DNA of 6,476 nt from an uncultured Sediminibacterium sp. (GCA_937907555.1 CALEST010000452.1:1-6476); one strand, 5' to 3'. Shown: positions 1 through 6,476, numbered from the stretch's first letter. Numbers and translations: made by a program. The notes: generated from the sequence alone by a model not told the origin.

Positions 1-435
1 AAATTGTTTTTTGGTTGGAGGCAAGCATTGTTCGTCGTCGCAAACCATATAGTTTACATATCCTGCTACATTGGTTTTGATGCCTGGCTTCACTTTTACT
101 ATCTGTGTATACACTACTTTACCGCTGTAGAACAATACTTCCATGTCGAAAATCTTATCATTGATTTTTTCCAGTTTACCTTGCTCCTTTGGTTTTCCCT
201 GTGGTTTTACCAACGGGTTAGGATTGAATACAAGTTTGGTGGGAACAGGACCTCCGGATGGCATATTCTGAGAATACATATGCCAGGGCTTGGGAACATT
301 GGCTGTAATTACTATTTCGTAGCTGTCTGCTGATTTTTTCTTTGCTTCAAAGGTCCAGGAAACCGGGTCTTTAATTTGTGCACTCACAAAAGCCACACTC
401 AGTAAAGCAATGAATACGCTTAATATTTTTTTCAT
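1..435 (-). CDS. DsbD N-terminal-domain protein (thiol:disulfide interchange), partial, 3' end beyond window
   Basis: The first 145 codons, read from an ATG at 435, are open to the window edge. Residues 1-19 form a signal peptide: MKK, a hydrophobic core, then VSA followed by Q20, a good signal peptidase I site, so the protein is probably exported to the periplasm. The remainder resembles the immunoglobulin-like N-terminal domain of DsbD (DsbD-alpha). It has a KPWHMYSQ segment near residues 64-71 and a GYVNYMVCDDEQCLPPTKK stretch near residues 125-144. In this family the CxxxxC pair is the redox-active disulfide that takes electrons from the membrane domain and passes them to periplasmic partners. 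The start lies 6 bases after the purQ stop, with purine-rich GAGAAG directly before the ATG, which suggests co-transcription with purQ. It could be the head of a full DsbD or a stand-alone domain protein. The visible part cannot decide, because the domain should end about ten residues beyond the edge. Confidence 0.83.
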   Translation of the reverse strand, partial: MKKILSVFIALLSVAFVSAQIKDPVSWTFEAKKKSADSYEIVITANVPKPWHMYSQNMPSGGPVPTKLVFNPNPLVKPQGKPKEQGKLEKINDKIFDMEVLFYSGKVVYTQIVKVKPGIKTNVAGYVNYMVCDDEQCLPPTKKQF

Positions 436-441
436 CTTCTC

Positions 442-1101
442 TTATTGAATAGACAATAACTCAAATACTTTCAATCCATCCAGGTTGTGCAAACTGGGCG
501 AAGTAGCACGTTCCGGATGCGGCATCATACCAAATACATTGTTTCCTGCATTTCTGATACCTGCAATATTTCTGGCCGCTCCGTTTGGATTGGCCGCTGC
601 AGTAATATTTCCTGCTGCATCAGAATAACGGAATAATACCTGGTTGTTTTTTTCCAATTCATCCAGGGTTGCTTCATCTGCATGAAATCTTCCTTCACCA
701 TGTGCAATCGGAATCTGCAATGCACCTGTTGCAGGATTGGTTATATAAACGTTCTTACAGATAAATTGTTGATTGGCATTTTGCAAAAGCACGCCAGGTA
801 AAAGGCCGCTTTCACAAAGGATCTGAAATCCATTACAAACCCCCAATACTTTGCCGCCGCGATTGGCAAAATCAATGACCGATTGCATCATTGGACTAAA
901 TCGGGCAATGGCACCACAACGGAGGTAATCCCCATATGAAAATCCACCAGGCAGAACAATACAATCATCTGTTGTGAAAGCAGACAAATCCTTGTCTTTA
1001 TGCCATAACATAATGACTTCCTTGTTCAGGTCGTTCTGTAATGCATCCTGCATGTCTCTGTCGCAATTGGATCCCGGGAAAACCACCACCCCTAGTTTCA
1101 T
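442..1101 (-). CDS. purQ: Phosphoribosylformylglycinamidine synthase subunit PurQ (glutaminase subunit)
   Basis: This is a 219-residue class I glutamine amidotransferase, close to the usual PurQ length (about 220-230). It hydrolyses glutamine and channels ammonia to PurL, which converts FGAR to FGAM in de novo purine synthesis. The N-terminus is the family signature GVVVFPGSNCDRD (residues 4-16). PGGFSYGDYLRCGAIAR (51-67) follows, and the nucleophile elbow GVCNGFQIL (87-95) carries Cys89. The triad is completed by His195 and Glu197 in MPHPERA. The domain is complete and no key residue is missing. The ATG at 1101 is chosen because it begins the conserved N-terminus. A TTG at 1122 in frame would add seven unconserved residues and lies within a likely promoter element. 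A free-standing PurQ implies the small PurL plus PurS arrangement rather than the fused large PurL. Neither partner is in the window. The stop is 6 bases before the DsbD-domain gene. Confidence 0.97.
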   Translation of the reverse strand: MKLGVVVFPGSNCDRDMQDALQNDLNKEVIMLWHKDKDLSAFTTDDCIVLPGGFSYGDYLRCGAIARFSPMMQSVIDFANRGGKVLGVCNGFQILCESGLLPGVLLQNANQQFICKNVYITNPATGALQIPIAHGEGRFHADEATLDELEKNNQVLFRYSDAAGNITAAANPNGAARNIAGIRNAGNNVFGMMPHPERATSPSLHNLDGLKVFELLSIQ

Positions 1102-1111
1102 GTAATTAAGA

Positions 1112-1155
1112 TTTAGGCACAAAGGTACAATCCAGAAAGAGAAAGAATGCCTAAA
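1112..1155. repeat. Perfect 8-base inverted repeat flanking the purQ promoter region
   Basis: TTTAGGCA (1112-1119) and TGCCTAAA (1148-1155) are perfect complements separated by 28 bases. The right arm contains the stop codon of the upstream membrane-protein gene, and the candidate purQ -7 element lies just inside the left arm. The long pyrimidine-rich spacer (minus strand) and the lack of a following T-run argue against a simple terminator. It could be a two-site operator, a weak RNA stem, or chance. Confidence 0.4.
1120..1127 (-). promoter_or_regulatory. Candidate purQ promoter, -7 element
   Basis: Read on the minus strand this is TACCTTTG, an exact fit to the Bacteroidota -7 consensus TAnnTTTG. 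Transcription would start about a dozen bases before the purQ ATG. No clear TTTG sits at the expected -33 position; TTTAGG is the nearest. The promoter is therefore only tentative, and purQ may also be read through from the upstream genes. Confidence 0.4.
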
Positions 1156-2134
1156 ATTTAACGATTTGCCAATTATTGTACATAACCACGGCCAAAAGCA
1201 GCCAGAATATTAAATTGGGGAAAAGCAAGCGCCTCGGAAATGAAAAGCTGGCGGAAGCAAAAGGCACAACAGGCACCAAACAAAGCAATGCTGCTTCAAA
1301 ACCTGCATGATGAAATGCAACAGGGGCAATCGCCAAAATCAGGGTCATGACCAGCAGGGAAGACCAGTTCTTTCTCATTTGAATCACCAGTCTGCTGTTG
1401 AATTGCTGCCAGAAAAAAAGGCCGATAAAAAAACTGATCAGAAAAGCCGACAAACCAATCCACTCCGACTGCATCAGCGGGGTAAACCGGCTCGGTATTT
1501 CCCAATCGGGCAACCAGTTGCTGATCAGGGGCAGTTGATTCGTTAAATACAATCCGGATGCCAGAAAATAGTAAGGCAGAACCATCCCCATTATCAGGGT
1601 AAACCATTCCTGTAATTTAAAGGCCCGCATAATGCCCAACGCAAACAACACCACCGGCACAACCATTGCAGTTGGATGATAGCACAAGACCATGATGGCA
1701 ACCAGCAATCCAATATTAAACAAGAGGGTTTTGGGTGCAGGATTGTTGTACAACCGGGTTAACTTGATATAAATCCAGATCAGCAGAAAATTGGCTAATA
1801 AAGCCGGTGAAATAACAGACCATTCCGGAAACAATCCGGTTAGCAACACATAGGTCATGGCTACGGTATAACTTGCATTGGGGAACATTTTCTGCTCTGC
1901 CAGTAAAAAGTTAAGCCGCAGTGCCTGTATCATTACAATAAGGATGTATACCCAAAAACCTGCGCCTCCCAGAAATGGTTTCAGATAATGCTGCAAAAGA
2001 AACCCCAGGTAGCCGGTGTTTAGATTGGCTTCTACCGGAACCGGCAAAAAGAAACCATGTGCATGCACCAGCAGACAAAGCAGCAGTACAAATAATATAT
2101 TAATGATCGATTTGTCTCTGAATAAAAATACCAC
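1151..2134 (-). CDS. Polytopic membrane protein, DUF6427-like
   Basis: This 327-residue protein is very hydrophobic, with roughly 8-10 membrane segments. The clearest are near residues 10-30, 59-79, 88-102, 109-126, 137-152, 156-171, 177-197, 226-244, 258-273, 279-295 and 304-320, some of which may be re-entrant. The pattern resembles the DUF6427 family of Bacteroidota: a short FRDKSIINI head, a central FPEWSVISPALLANFLLIW section, and a conserved-looking CYHPTAM (151-157). The function of that family is unknown to me, and the match is from memory. No enzyme motif is recognisable. The start is GTG at 2134. The only codons between it and the in-frame stop of the upstream gene are CTT, GCG and TCC, so no ATG start further upstream is possible. 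It lies 9 bases after the secreted-protein gene and is almost certainly co-transcribed with it. A working role in envelope biology is inference from topology and partner only. Confidence 0.75.
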   Translation of the reverse strand: MVFLFRDKSIINILFVLLLCLLVHAHGFFLPVPVEANLNTGYLGFLLQHYLKPFLGGAGFWVYILIVMIQALRLNFLLAEQKMFPNASYTVAMTYVLLTGLFPEWSVISPALLANFLLIWIYIKLTRLYNNPAPKTLLFNIGLLVAIMVLCYHPTAMVVPVVLFALGIMRAFKLQEWFTLIMGMVLPYYFLASGLYLTNQLPLISNWLPDWEIPSRFTPLMQSEWIGLSAFLISFFIGLFFWQQFNSRLVIQMRKNWSSLLVMTLILAIAPVAFHHAGFEAALLCLVPVVPFASASFSFPRRLLFPNLIFWLLLAVVMYNNWQIVKF

Positions 2135-2143
2135 GGACGCAAG

Positions 2144-3721
2144 TTAATAATCTATTTTGGCAAAACAGGTGAAGCCCCTGTACATACAAGGAATAATGGC
2201 TTGTCTGGATCCTGTTTGCTTGGCATGCCTGGGCATGAAATCGTATCCTCTTTCCAGATTCTTGATGGTGGGGTTGCGATCAATCTGCCCCTGTGGAGAC
2301 ATTGCCTGATCGGTCAACACATTGTTGCGTTTCTCCTGGATATTAAACAAAAAACGGATCTGGTCTCCTGAATTCATTAAACCATAGCCAATATAATTAT
2401 CGGTATTGTCGTCGTACTGCGTTTTACGGATGACATTGCTCCACTCCATTTTTCCATCGGGTTCAAAAGAAATGATGGCAATATTGTCCGAAAAATACCG
2501 GGTAACATTATTGCCCCCCAGATTATTCATCCCCCAGGGAGATCCCCAGGGATAAGCATTGAGGCCCGAGCCATAAGGGTAGTAGCCGCCGAATCCCATA
2601 CCCATTCCAAATCCTGAACCAAAATAAGGGTTAAAAAAAGGACTGCGGTTCATCATGTCCCAGCGATTGAAATTGTTTCCTCTGGAATTCATATAGGCCG
2701 ATTCGGCAATCATCATGAATCCACCGTCTCTGCGCAGGATCAGGTTCTTCAGATAAAAATCGTTGAAGGCCGTTTTAGTAGAACCTTCCCCTTTTACATC
2801 TGCCCTGAATTCTTCGGTAAACACCGTTGTGGCATTCAGCAATTCAGTCCCGTTACTCTTGTCCCAAAGGGTATAATACAACCCATCAATATTGCCTCTT
2901 TTCTGCTTACTGAAAAAAGAAGTAATCAGGATTTTTTTATTGAGGTTATCAATTTTAATACGGGTATCGTCCAGAAACAGTCCCTTTACTTTTACTTCAC
3001 TGATGGTGGGATTGATGCTGCCTAGTGTTTTAATCACCAGACTTACTTTATTCACACTCTCATTGGCAGCCACGGAGGACTCTCTTAAACAAACCAGGTT
3101 GCCCTCATTGTCTAAACCAAACTCTCCCAGATAATCATTTTTGTCTGGCATGGGAACCGGAATCCTTACTTTCTCCAGCTGATTGAGTTCCTTGTTGAAA
3201 ACACAGGAAATAATCACGTGTTCCTTTTCGTTGCGGGTACTGATTTTGAATGCACCCAGTCTTTGCTTGTCTTCGCTGTTTACAATGGTATAGATTCTGT
3301 TATTGGCGGTGTATCCCATACCCGATGTAGTATCCAGCAGGGTTACTTCTCCCATAATTTTTCCTTCGGGTCCAATTTTCGCCGCCATTACATAGTAGAT
3401 ATTTCTCTGCTGGTACTGGTAAATAAAATAGGTAAAATCGGGGTAGGCTAAAAAGTCGGTACCCAGGATTTTAGTTCTGGAAGGCAGGAAATCGGCTTTG
3501 ACTTTGGCATTTAATTTCATTTCTGCATCGTAAACAGAAAAGAAATGATCGTCCCTGGCATTTTTATAAATCAGGAACTTCCCTCCTATTTTACCAATCA
3601 CTTCAAAATTCAACGTACGAGGATCATCCCGGTCTGGTTCAGAATAAACAATATTCTGAGCAGATGCCGATGCACAAGTTGCTAACATGGCCCATAAAAA
3701 AAACAGAAATGACCTTTTCAT
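2144..3721 (-). CDS. Exported protein of unknown function with Gly/Met/Tyr-rich insertion
   Basis: This 525-residue protein has a clear signal peptide. Residues 1-21 are MKR, a hydrophobic stretch, then ASASA, with cleavage probably before Q22. There is no lipobox, so it is probably periplasmic or surface-exposed and soluble. The mature part alternates short beta-like segments with polar turns, in the style of Bacteroidota proteins with propeller-like or beta-rich folds. Two segments look like one broken unit: GGFMMIAESAY (333-343) and NIAIISFEPDGKMEWSNVI (413-431), the latter followed by KTQYDD. Between them lies a low-complexity loop (about 344-408) rich in Gly, Asn, Tyr, Pro, Met and Trp. 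Cysteines are few (173, 211, 512, 519 in the mature part). I recognise no named domain. The ATG at 3721 gives the signal peptide directly. A -7 promoter element lies about 20 bases upstream. The next gene, a membrane protein, begins 9 bases after the stop and in the same frame. Confidence 0.85.
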   Translation of the reverse strand: MKRSFLFFLWAMLATCASASAQNIVYSEPDRDDPRTLNFEVIGKIGGKFLIYKNARDDHFFSVYDAEMKLNAKVKADFLPSRTKILGTDFLAYPDFTYFIYQYQQRNIYYVMAAKIGPEGKIMGEVTLLDTTSGMGYTANNRIYTIVNSEDKQRLGAFKISTRNEKEHVIISCVFNKELNQLEKVRIPVPMPDKNDYLGEFGLDNEGNLVCLRESSVAANESVNKVSLVIKTLGSINPTISEVKVKGLFLDDTRIKIDNLNKKILITSFFSKQKRGNIDGLYYTLWDKSNGTELLNATTVFTEEFRADVKGEGSTKTAFNDFYLKNLILRRDGGFMMIAESAYMNSRGNNFNRWDMMNRSPFFNPYFGSGFGMGMGFGGYYPYGSGLNAYPWGSPWGMNNLGGNNVTRYFSDNIAIISFEPDGKMEWSNVIRKTQYDDNTDNYIGYGLMNSGDQIRFLFNIQEKRNNVLTDQAMSPQGQIDRNPTIKNLERGYDFMPRHAKQTGSRQAIIPCMYRGFTCFAKIDY

Positions 3722-3740
3722 ACGTACTATCTTTATAATT

Positions 3741-3748
3741 CAAATGTA
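3741..3748 (-). promoter_or_regulatory. Candidate promoter (-7 element) for the secreted-protein operon
   Basis: On the minus strand this reads TACATTTG, an exact TAnnTTTG match, ending 19 bases before the ATG at 3721. Transcription would start near 3734. A good TTTG at the -33 spacing is absent. The nearest TTTG (3779-3776) is 27 bases upstream, longer than usual. Confidence 0.5.
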
Positions 3749-3764
3749 CGGTTTGTACCAATCA

Positions 3765-3794
3765 TTTGGTTTATACAAATTACCCATACATTTG
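3765..3794 (+). promoter_or_regulatory. Candidate kup promoter (-33 TTTG and -7 TACATTTG)
   Basis: TTTG at 3765-3768 and TACATTTG at 3787-3794 are separated by 18 bases, within the spacing accepted for the Bacteroidota primary sigma factor. This predicts a start near 3800 and a leader of about 33 bases before the GTG at 3834. That is too short for a riboswitch such as the c-di-AMP type that controls some potassium transporters. Confidence 0.6.
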
Positions 3795-3833
3795 TTAAAC
3801 ATTGATTCAATTTAATGCTTCAACGCTTCTTTT

Positions 3834-5819
3834 GTGAGTAAAAATATCAACAAAGTTACCGGTGCAGGTCTCTTGATTGCTTTAGGAATTATCTACGGTG
3901 ACATCGGCACTTCCCCTCTCTACGTTTTTAATGCCATTATTACCAACCGGGTTATTTCAGAGGAATTGATTATTGGTGCTTTATCCTGTATCATTTGGAC
4001 CATTACACTCCAAACAACAGTCAAGTACGTGTTGATGATTCTGAATGCGGATAACAAAGGCGAGGGAGGAACTTTTGCGCTGTATGCACTGGTTAGGCGA
4101 AGAAAAAAGTGGCTGGTTATTCCTGCCATGATTGGAGGAGCGGCTTTATTGGCAGATGGTATTATTACCCCCCCTATTTCGGTTACTTCTGCCATTGAAG
4201 GGTTAAAAGAGTTACCCGCCATGCAATCCATTACCAACGATAGTATTGTAATTATTGTAATTGGCATTCTGGCTGCTATCTTTTTTATGCAACAATTTGG
4301 CACGGCAAGTATTGGAAAATTGTTTGGCCCGATCATGATGATCTGGTTCACGATGCTAGCTGTACTTGGTCTTGCTAATCTCGGCAGCGATTTGTCTGTT
4401 TTTAAAGCATTGAATCCTTATTATGGTATCAAATTACTAACTACGTATCCCAATGGCTTCTGGTTACTGGGGGCAGTTTTTCTGTGTACAACCGGAGCTG
4501 AAGCTTTATACTCTGACTTGGGGCATTGCGGCAGAAGTAATATCAGAATCTCCTGGATATACGTAAAGATCTGTTTATTATTGAACTATTTTGGCCAGGG
4601 GGCTTTATTGCTAAGCACCCATAAAGGCTTGCTAGTAAATGCAGCTAACAAATCAGCATTTGGCATCAATGCATTCTACGATTTAATGCCAGGCTGGTTT
4701 ATCATCATAGGGGTAATCATTGCAACTTCTGCTGCCATTATTGCCAGTCAGGCCATGATTTCCGGTTCTTTCACTTTAATCAGTGAAGCCCTTCGATTGA
4801 ATCTCTGGCCCAAAATGAAAGTAAGATATCCTTCAGAAGAAAGAGGACAGTTATTTGTACCAGGAATCAACTTAATCTTATTCCTGGGCTGCCTTGGAAT
4901 AGTTTTATATTTCAGAGAATCTTCTAAAATGGAAGCCGCCTATGGATTGGCTATTGTAGTAACCATGTTAACTACCACCATTTTATATGCTAACTTTTTA
5001 GTACTCAAAAGAACAGCGTCTGTCTGGATTTATGTCTTCCTGATATTTTATCTTATTTACGAATCGGCCTTTCTGATTGCCTTGATGGAAAAATTTGTAC
5101 ATGGCGGTTATGTTACATTACTGGTAGGCGGCGCCTTGTTTGCGGTAATGTATGTTTGGTTCAGAAGCCGTAAAATTAAAAATCGTTATGTAGAGTTTGT
5201 TCGTCTGGAGAATTATATCCCAATGATTCAGGAACTCAGCAACGACAAAAGCATTCCCAAATATGCCACCCACCTGGTGTATATGACCAGTGCCAATAAC
5301 CACAATGAAATTGAACACAAGATTATCTACTCTATACTGAATAAGAAACCCAAAAGAGCCGATATCTACTGGTTTGTTCACGTGGATGTTTTAGACGACC
5401 CTTATACTTGTGAGTACAATGTTGAACATATCATTCCCAACGATATTATCCGCATAGAATTCAGACTGGGATTCAGGGTAGAACACCGCATCAATCTTAT
5501 GTTTAGAAAAGTGGTAGAAGAACTGGTGAAAAACAAAGAAGTAAATATTACCAGCCGCTACGAAAGTCTGGAGAAAAACAATATTGTTGGCGACTTCCAG
5601 TTCATTGTAATGGAAAAATACCTGAGCCAGGACAATGAATTGCCTTTCTTCGAGCGCATCGTTATGAAACTCTATTTCTGGCTGAAAGAAATTTCGCTGA
5701 GCGAAGAAAGGGGTTTTGGACTGGATCCGAGCAATGTTACCATTGAGAAATTCCCATTGATTGTGGCACCGGTTTCCAAGTTGAAACTATCCCGTATCTT
5801 TCCGGAAGGGGAAGATTAA
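3834..5819 (+). CDS. kup: Kup-type low-affinity potassium uptake protein
   Basis: This 661-residue HAK/KUP/KT transporter moves K+ into the cell across the inner membrane, by H+ symport in characterised relatives. About 12 membrane segments span residues 10-445, and a soluble cytoplasmic C-terminal domain covers about 446-661. Family motifs are all present: GIIYGDIGTSPLY (18-30) with the conserved Asp23, NADNKGEGG (71-79), ADGIITPPISVTSAIEG (107-123) with Glu122, GAEALYSDLGHCG (221-233) with Glu223, IIASQAMISGSFTLISEA (302-319), AYGLAIVVTML (369-379) and FVHGGYVTLLVGG (421-433). The length is slightly above E. coli Kup (622), with the extra in the C-terminal domain. The start is GTG at 3834. 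An in-frame TAA at 3813 with no ATG between excludes earlier starts, and the first motif sits at the expected distance. It diverges from the secreted-protein gene. The following hydrolase begins 11 bases after its stop, which suggests an operon. Confidence 0.97.
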   Translation: MSKNINKVTGAGLLIALGIIYGDIGTSPLYVFNAIITNRVISEELIIGALSCIIWTITLQTTVKYVLMILNADNKGEGGTFALYALVRRRKKWLVIPAMIGGAALLADGIITPPISVTSAIEGLKELPAMQSITNDSIVIIVIGILAAIFFMQQFGTASIGKLFGPIMMIWFTMLAVLGLANLGSDLSVFKALNPYYGIKLLTTYPNGFWLLGAVFLCTTGAEALYSDLGHCGRSNIRISWIYVKICLLLNYFGQGALLLSTHKGLLVNAANKSAFGINAFYDLMPGWFIIIGVIIATSAAIIASQAMISGSFTLISEALRLNLWPKMKVRYPSEERGQLFVPGINLILFLGCLGIVLYFRESSKMEAAYGLAIVVTMLTTTILYANFLVLKRTASVWIYVFLIFYLIYESAFLIALMEKFVHGGYVTLLVGGALFAVMYVWFRSRKIKNRYVEFVRLENYIPMIQELSNDKSIPKYATHLVYMTSANNHNEIEHKIIYSILNKKPKRADIYWFVHVDVLDDPYTCEYNVEHIIPNDIIRIEFRLGFRVEHRINLMFRKVVEELVKNKEVNITSRYESLEKNNIVGDFQFIVMEKYLSQDNELPFFERIVMKLYFWLKEISLSEERGFGLDPSNVTIEKFPLIVAPVSKLKLSRIFPEGED

Positions 5820-5830
5820 AATTAAATCAT

Positions 5831-6476
5831 TTGGGTACCGTTCTATTGTATGTATTAGGAGCTTACTTACTCATTGTAATTATTGGATACTTTATCCAGG
5901 AGAAACTTATTTTCAAACCCGAAAAACTGGCCCCCGATTTTGAATACAAATACGACGCTCCTTTTGAGGAATTGTTTTTTGATATAGCTCCCGGAGTCCG
6001 GATCAATGGTTTGCATTTTTACGTTAAAGAACCCAAGGGATTGATCCTGTATTTCCATGGCAATTCCAGAAGCATCAAAGGCTGGGCAAAATATGCCAAG
6101 GATTTTTACCGCTTTCAGTACGATGTGGTGCTGGTAGATTATCGTGGCTTTGGAAAAAGCACAGGCAAAAGAAGTGAGAAGGAAATGCTGGCCGACATGC
6201 AGTTTGTGTACGAGCAACTCAAACTAAAGTATCCGGAACATCATATGCTGGTATATGGCAGAAGCCTGGGGAGTGGATTTGCAACCAAGATAGCAGCAGA
6301 CAATACCCCGAGATACCTTATATTAGATGCCCCTTATTACAGTTTCATTAAAGTAGCAGAAAGATTTACGCCCTTTATTCCACACAAGCTAACCCTGCGA
6401 TTTAAATTACAAACCGATCAGTGGATCAGAAAAGTGAACTGTCATACCTATATCATTCACGGAACCAAAGACTGGT
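5831..6476 (+). CDS. Membrane-anchored alpha/beta hydrolase, partial, 3' end beyond window
   Basis: The frame is open from an in-frame TGA at 5744 to the window edge. The proposed TTG start at 5831 gives 215 visible residues. Residues 3-21 form one hydrophobic segment followed by FIQEKLIFKPEKL, the usual membrane anchor and neck of this Bem46/ABHD-like group. The fold's landmarks follow in order: LILYFHGNSRS with the oxyanion-loop HGN at 76-78, VVLVDYRGFGKSTG (99-112), the nucleophile elbow GRSLGSG (143-149) with Ser145, and IIHGTKDW (208-215) with the catalytic Asp214. The catalytic His would lie beyond the edge. The substrate is unknown; such proteins are usually annotated as serine hydrolases or esterases. 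No ATG exists in this frame before the conserved region. TTG at 5831 is preferred over TTG at 5846 because it leaves the full anchor and lies 11 bases after the kup stop. Confidence 0.88.
   Translation, partial: MGTVLLYVLGAYLLIVIIGYFIQEKLIFKPEKLAPDFEYKYDAPFEELFFDIAPGVRINGLHFYVKEPKGLILYFHGNSRSIKGWAKYAKDFYRFQYDVVLVDYRGFGKSTGKRSEKEMLADMQFVYEQLKLKYPEHHMLVYGRSLGSGFATKIAADNTPRYLILDAPYYSFIKVAERFTPFIPHKLTLRFKLQTDQWIRKVNCHTYIIHGTKDW

Larger units (their letters stand above)
3741..3794. repeat. Nested inverted repeats in the divergent control region
   Basis: The outer arms are CAAATGTA (3741-3748) and TACATTTG (3787-3794), perfect 8-base complements that are also the two divergent -7 elements. Inside them is a second dyad, CCAA-tcat-TTGG (3758-3769), centred near 3763.5. 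It is flanked by TTTGTA (3752-3757) and TACAAA (3774-3779), also complementary but 4 bases off the same centre. The outer symmetry partly follows from having two good promoters. The inner one could be an operator between them. Confidence 0.45.

Noticed and set aside
4..333. Plus-strand open frame of 109 codons
   Set aside because: It is antisense to the DsbD-domain gene, whose signal peptide and CDDEQCLPP motif are clear. The antisense translation shows no family pattern.
1102..1122. Seven-residue N-terminal extension of PurQ from a TTG
   Set aside because: The extension is unconserved, uses TTG, and overlaps the likely promoter; the ATG at 1101 begins the family motif.
3795..3833. Possible c-di-AMP or other riboswitch ahead of kup
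   Set aside because: Only about 33 bases of leader are predicted and no stem-loop architecture is visible.
3920..4351. Minus-strand open frame of 143 codons inside kup
   Set aside because: It is antisense to the most conserved motifs of kup, and its composition is that of a reversed membrane protein.
5820..5830. Terminator between kup and the hydrolase
   Set aside because: The 11-base A/T-rich gap holds no GC-rich stem followed by a T-run.
5867..6217. Minus-strand open frame of 116 codons at the right end
   Set aside because: The opposite strand encodes a convincing alpha/beta hydrolase with all visible catalytic landmarks, so this is a shadow.
1..6476. Mobile element, phage, CRISPR or defence system
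   Set aside because: No transposase, integrase, direct-repeat array, nuclease or other hallmark was seen on either strand; the genes are housekeeping or envelope-related with even composition.

Overview
The window looks like ordinary chromosome from a member of the Bacteroidota, most probably the Chitinophagaceae or a close relative. The grounds are exact TAnnTTTG promoter elements of the Bacteroidota type, the scarcity of Shine-Dalgarno sequences, a DUF6427-like membrane protein, a secreted protein of a style common in Chitinophagaceae, and a DsbD-type N-terminal domain with the CDDEQCLPP motif. The genus call is inference. No mobile element, CRISPR array, tRNA or rRNA is visible, and base composition and codon use look even throughout.

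Layout. Six protein genes in two divergent blocks cover almost every base. The left block reads on the minus strand, in transcription order: a 525-residue exported protein of unknown function (3721-2144), a polytopic membrane protein resembling DUF6427 (2134-1151), purQ (1101-442), and a DsbD N-terminal-domain protein (435 to beyond position 1). The gaps are 9, 49 and 6 bases. The right block reads on the plus strand: a Kup-type potassium transporter (3834-5819) and an alpha/beta hydrolase (5831 to beyond the right edge), 11 bases apart. The longest stretch without a gene is the 112-base divergent region at 3722-3833, so no gene-free stretch exceeds 300 bases.

How the genes relate. The secreted protein and the DUF6427-like protein are tightly coupled and probably co-transcribed. 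PurQ is the glutaminase subunit of FGAM synthase in purine synthesis. It may be transcribed from its own promoter in the 49-base gap as well as by readthrough from upstream. The DsbD-domain protein follows purQ closely, although redox chemistry has no obvious link to purine synthesis. Kup and the hydrolase probably form a second operon, also without an obvious functional link.

The points most worth checking are the dyad-symmetric divergent control region, an 8-base inverted repeat around the purQ promoter, the glycine/methionine/tyrosine-rich insertion in the secreted protein, and the use of non-ATG starts in three of the six genes. I see no convincing undescribed system such as a defence island, retroelement or novel RNA.
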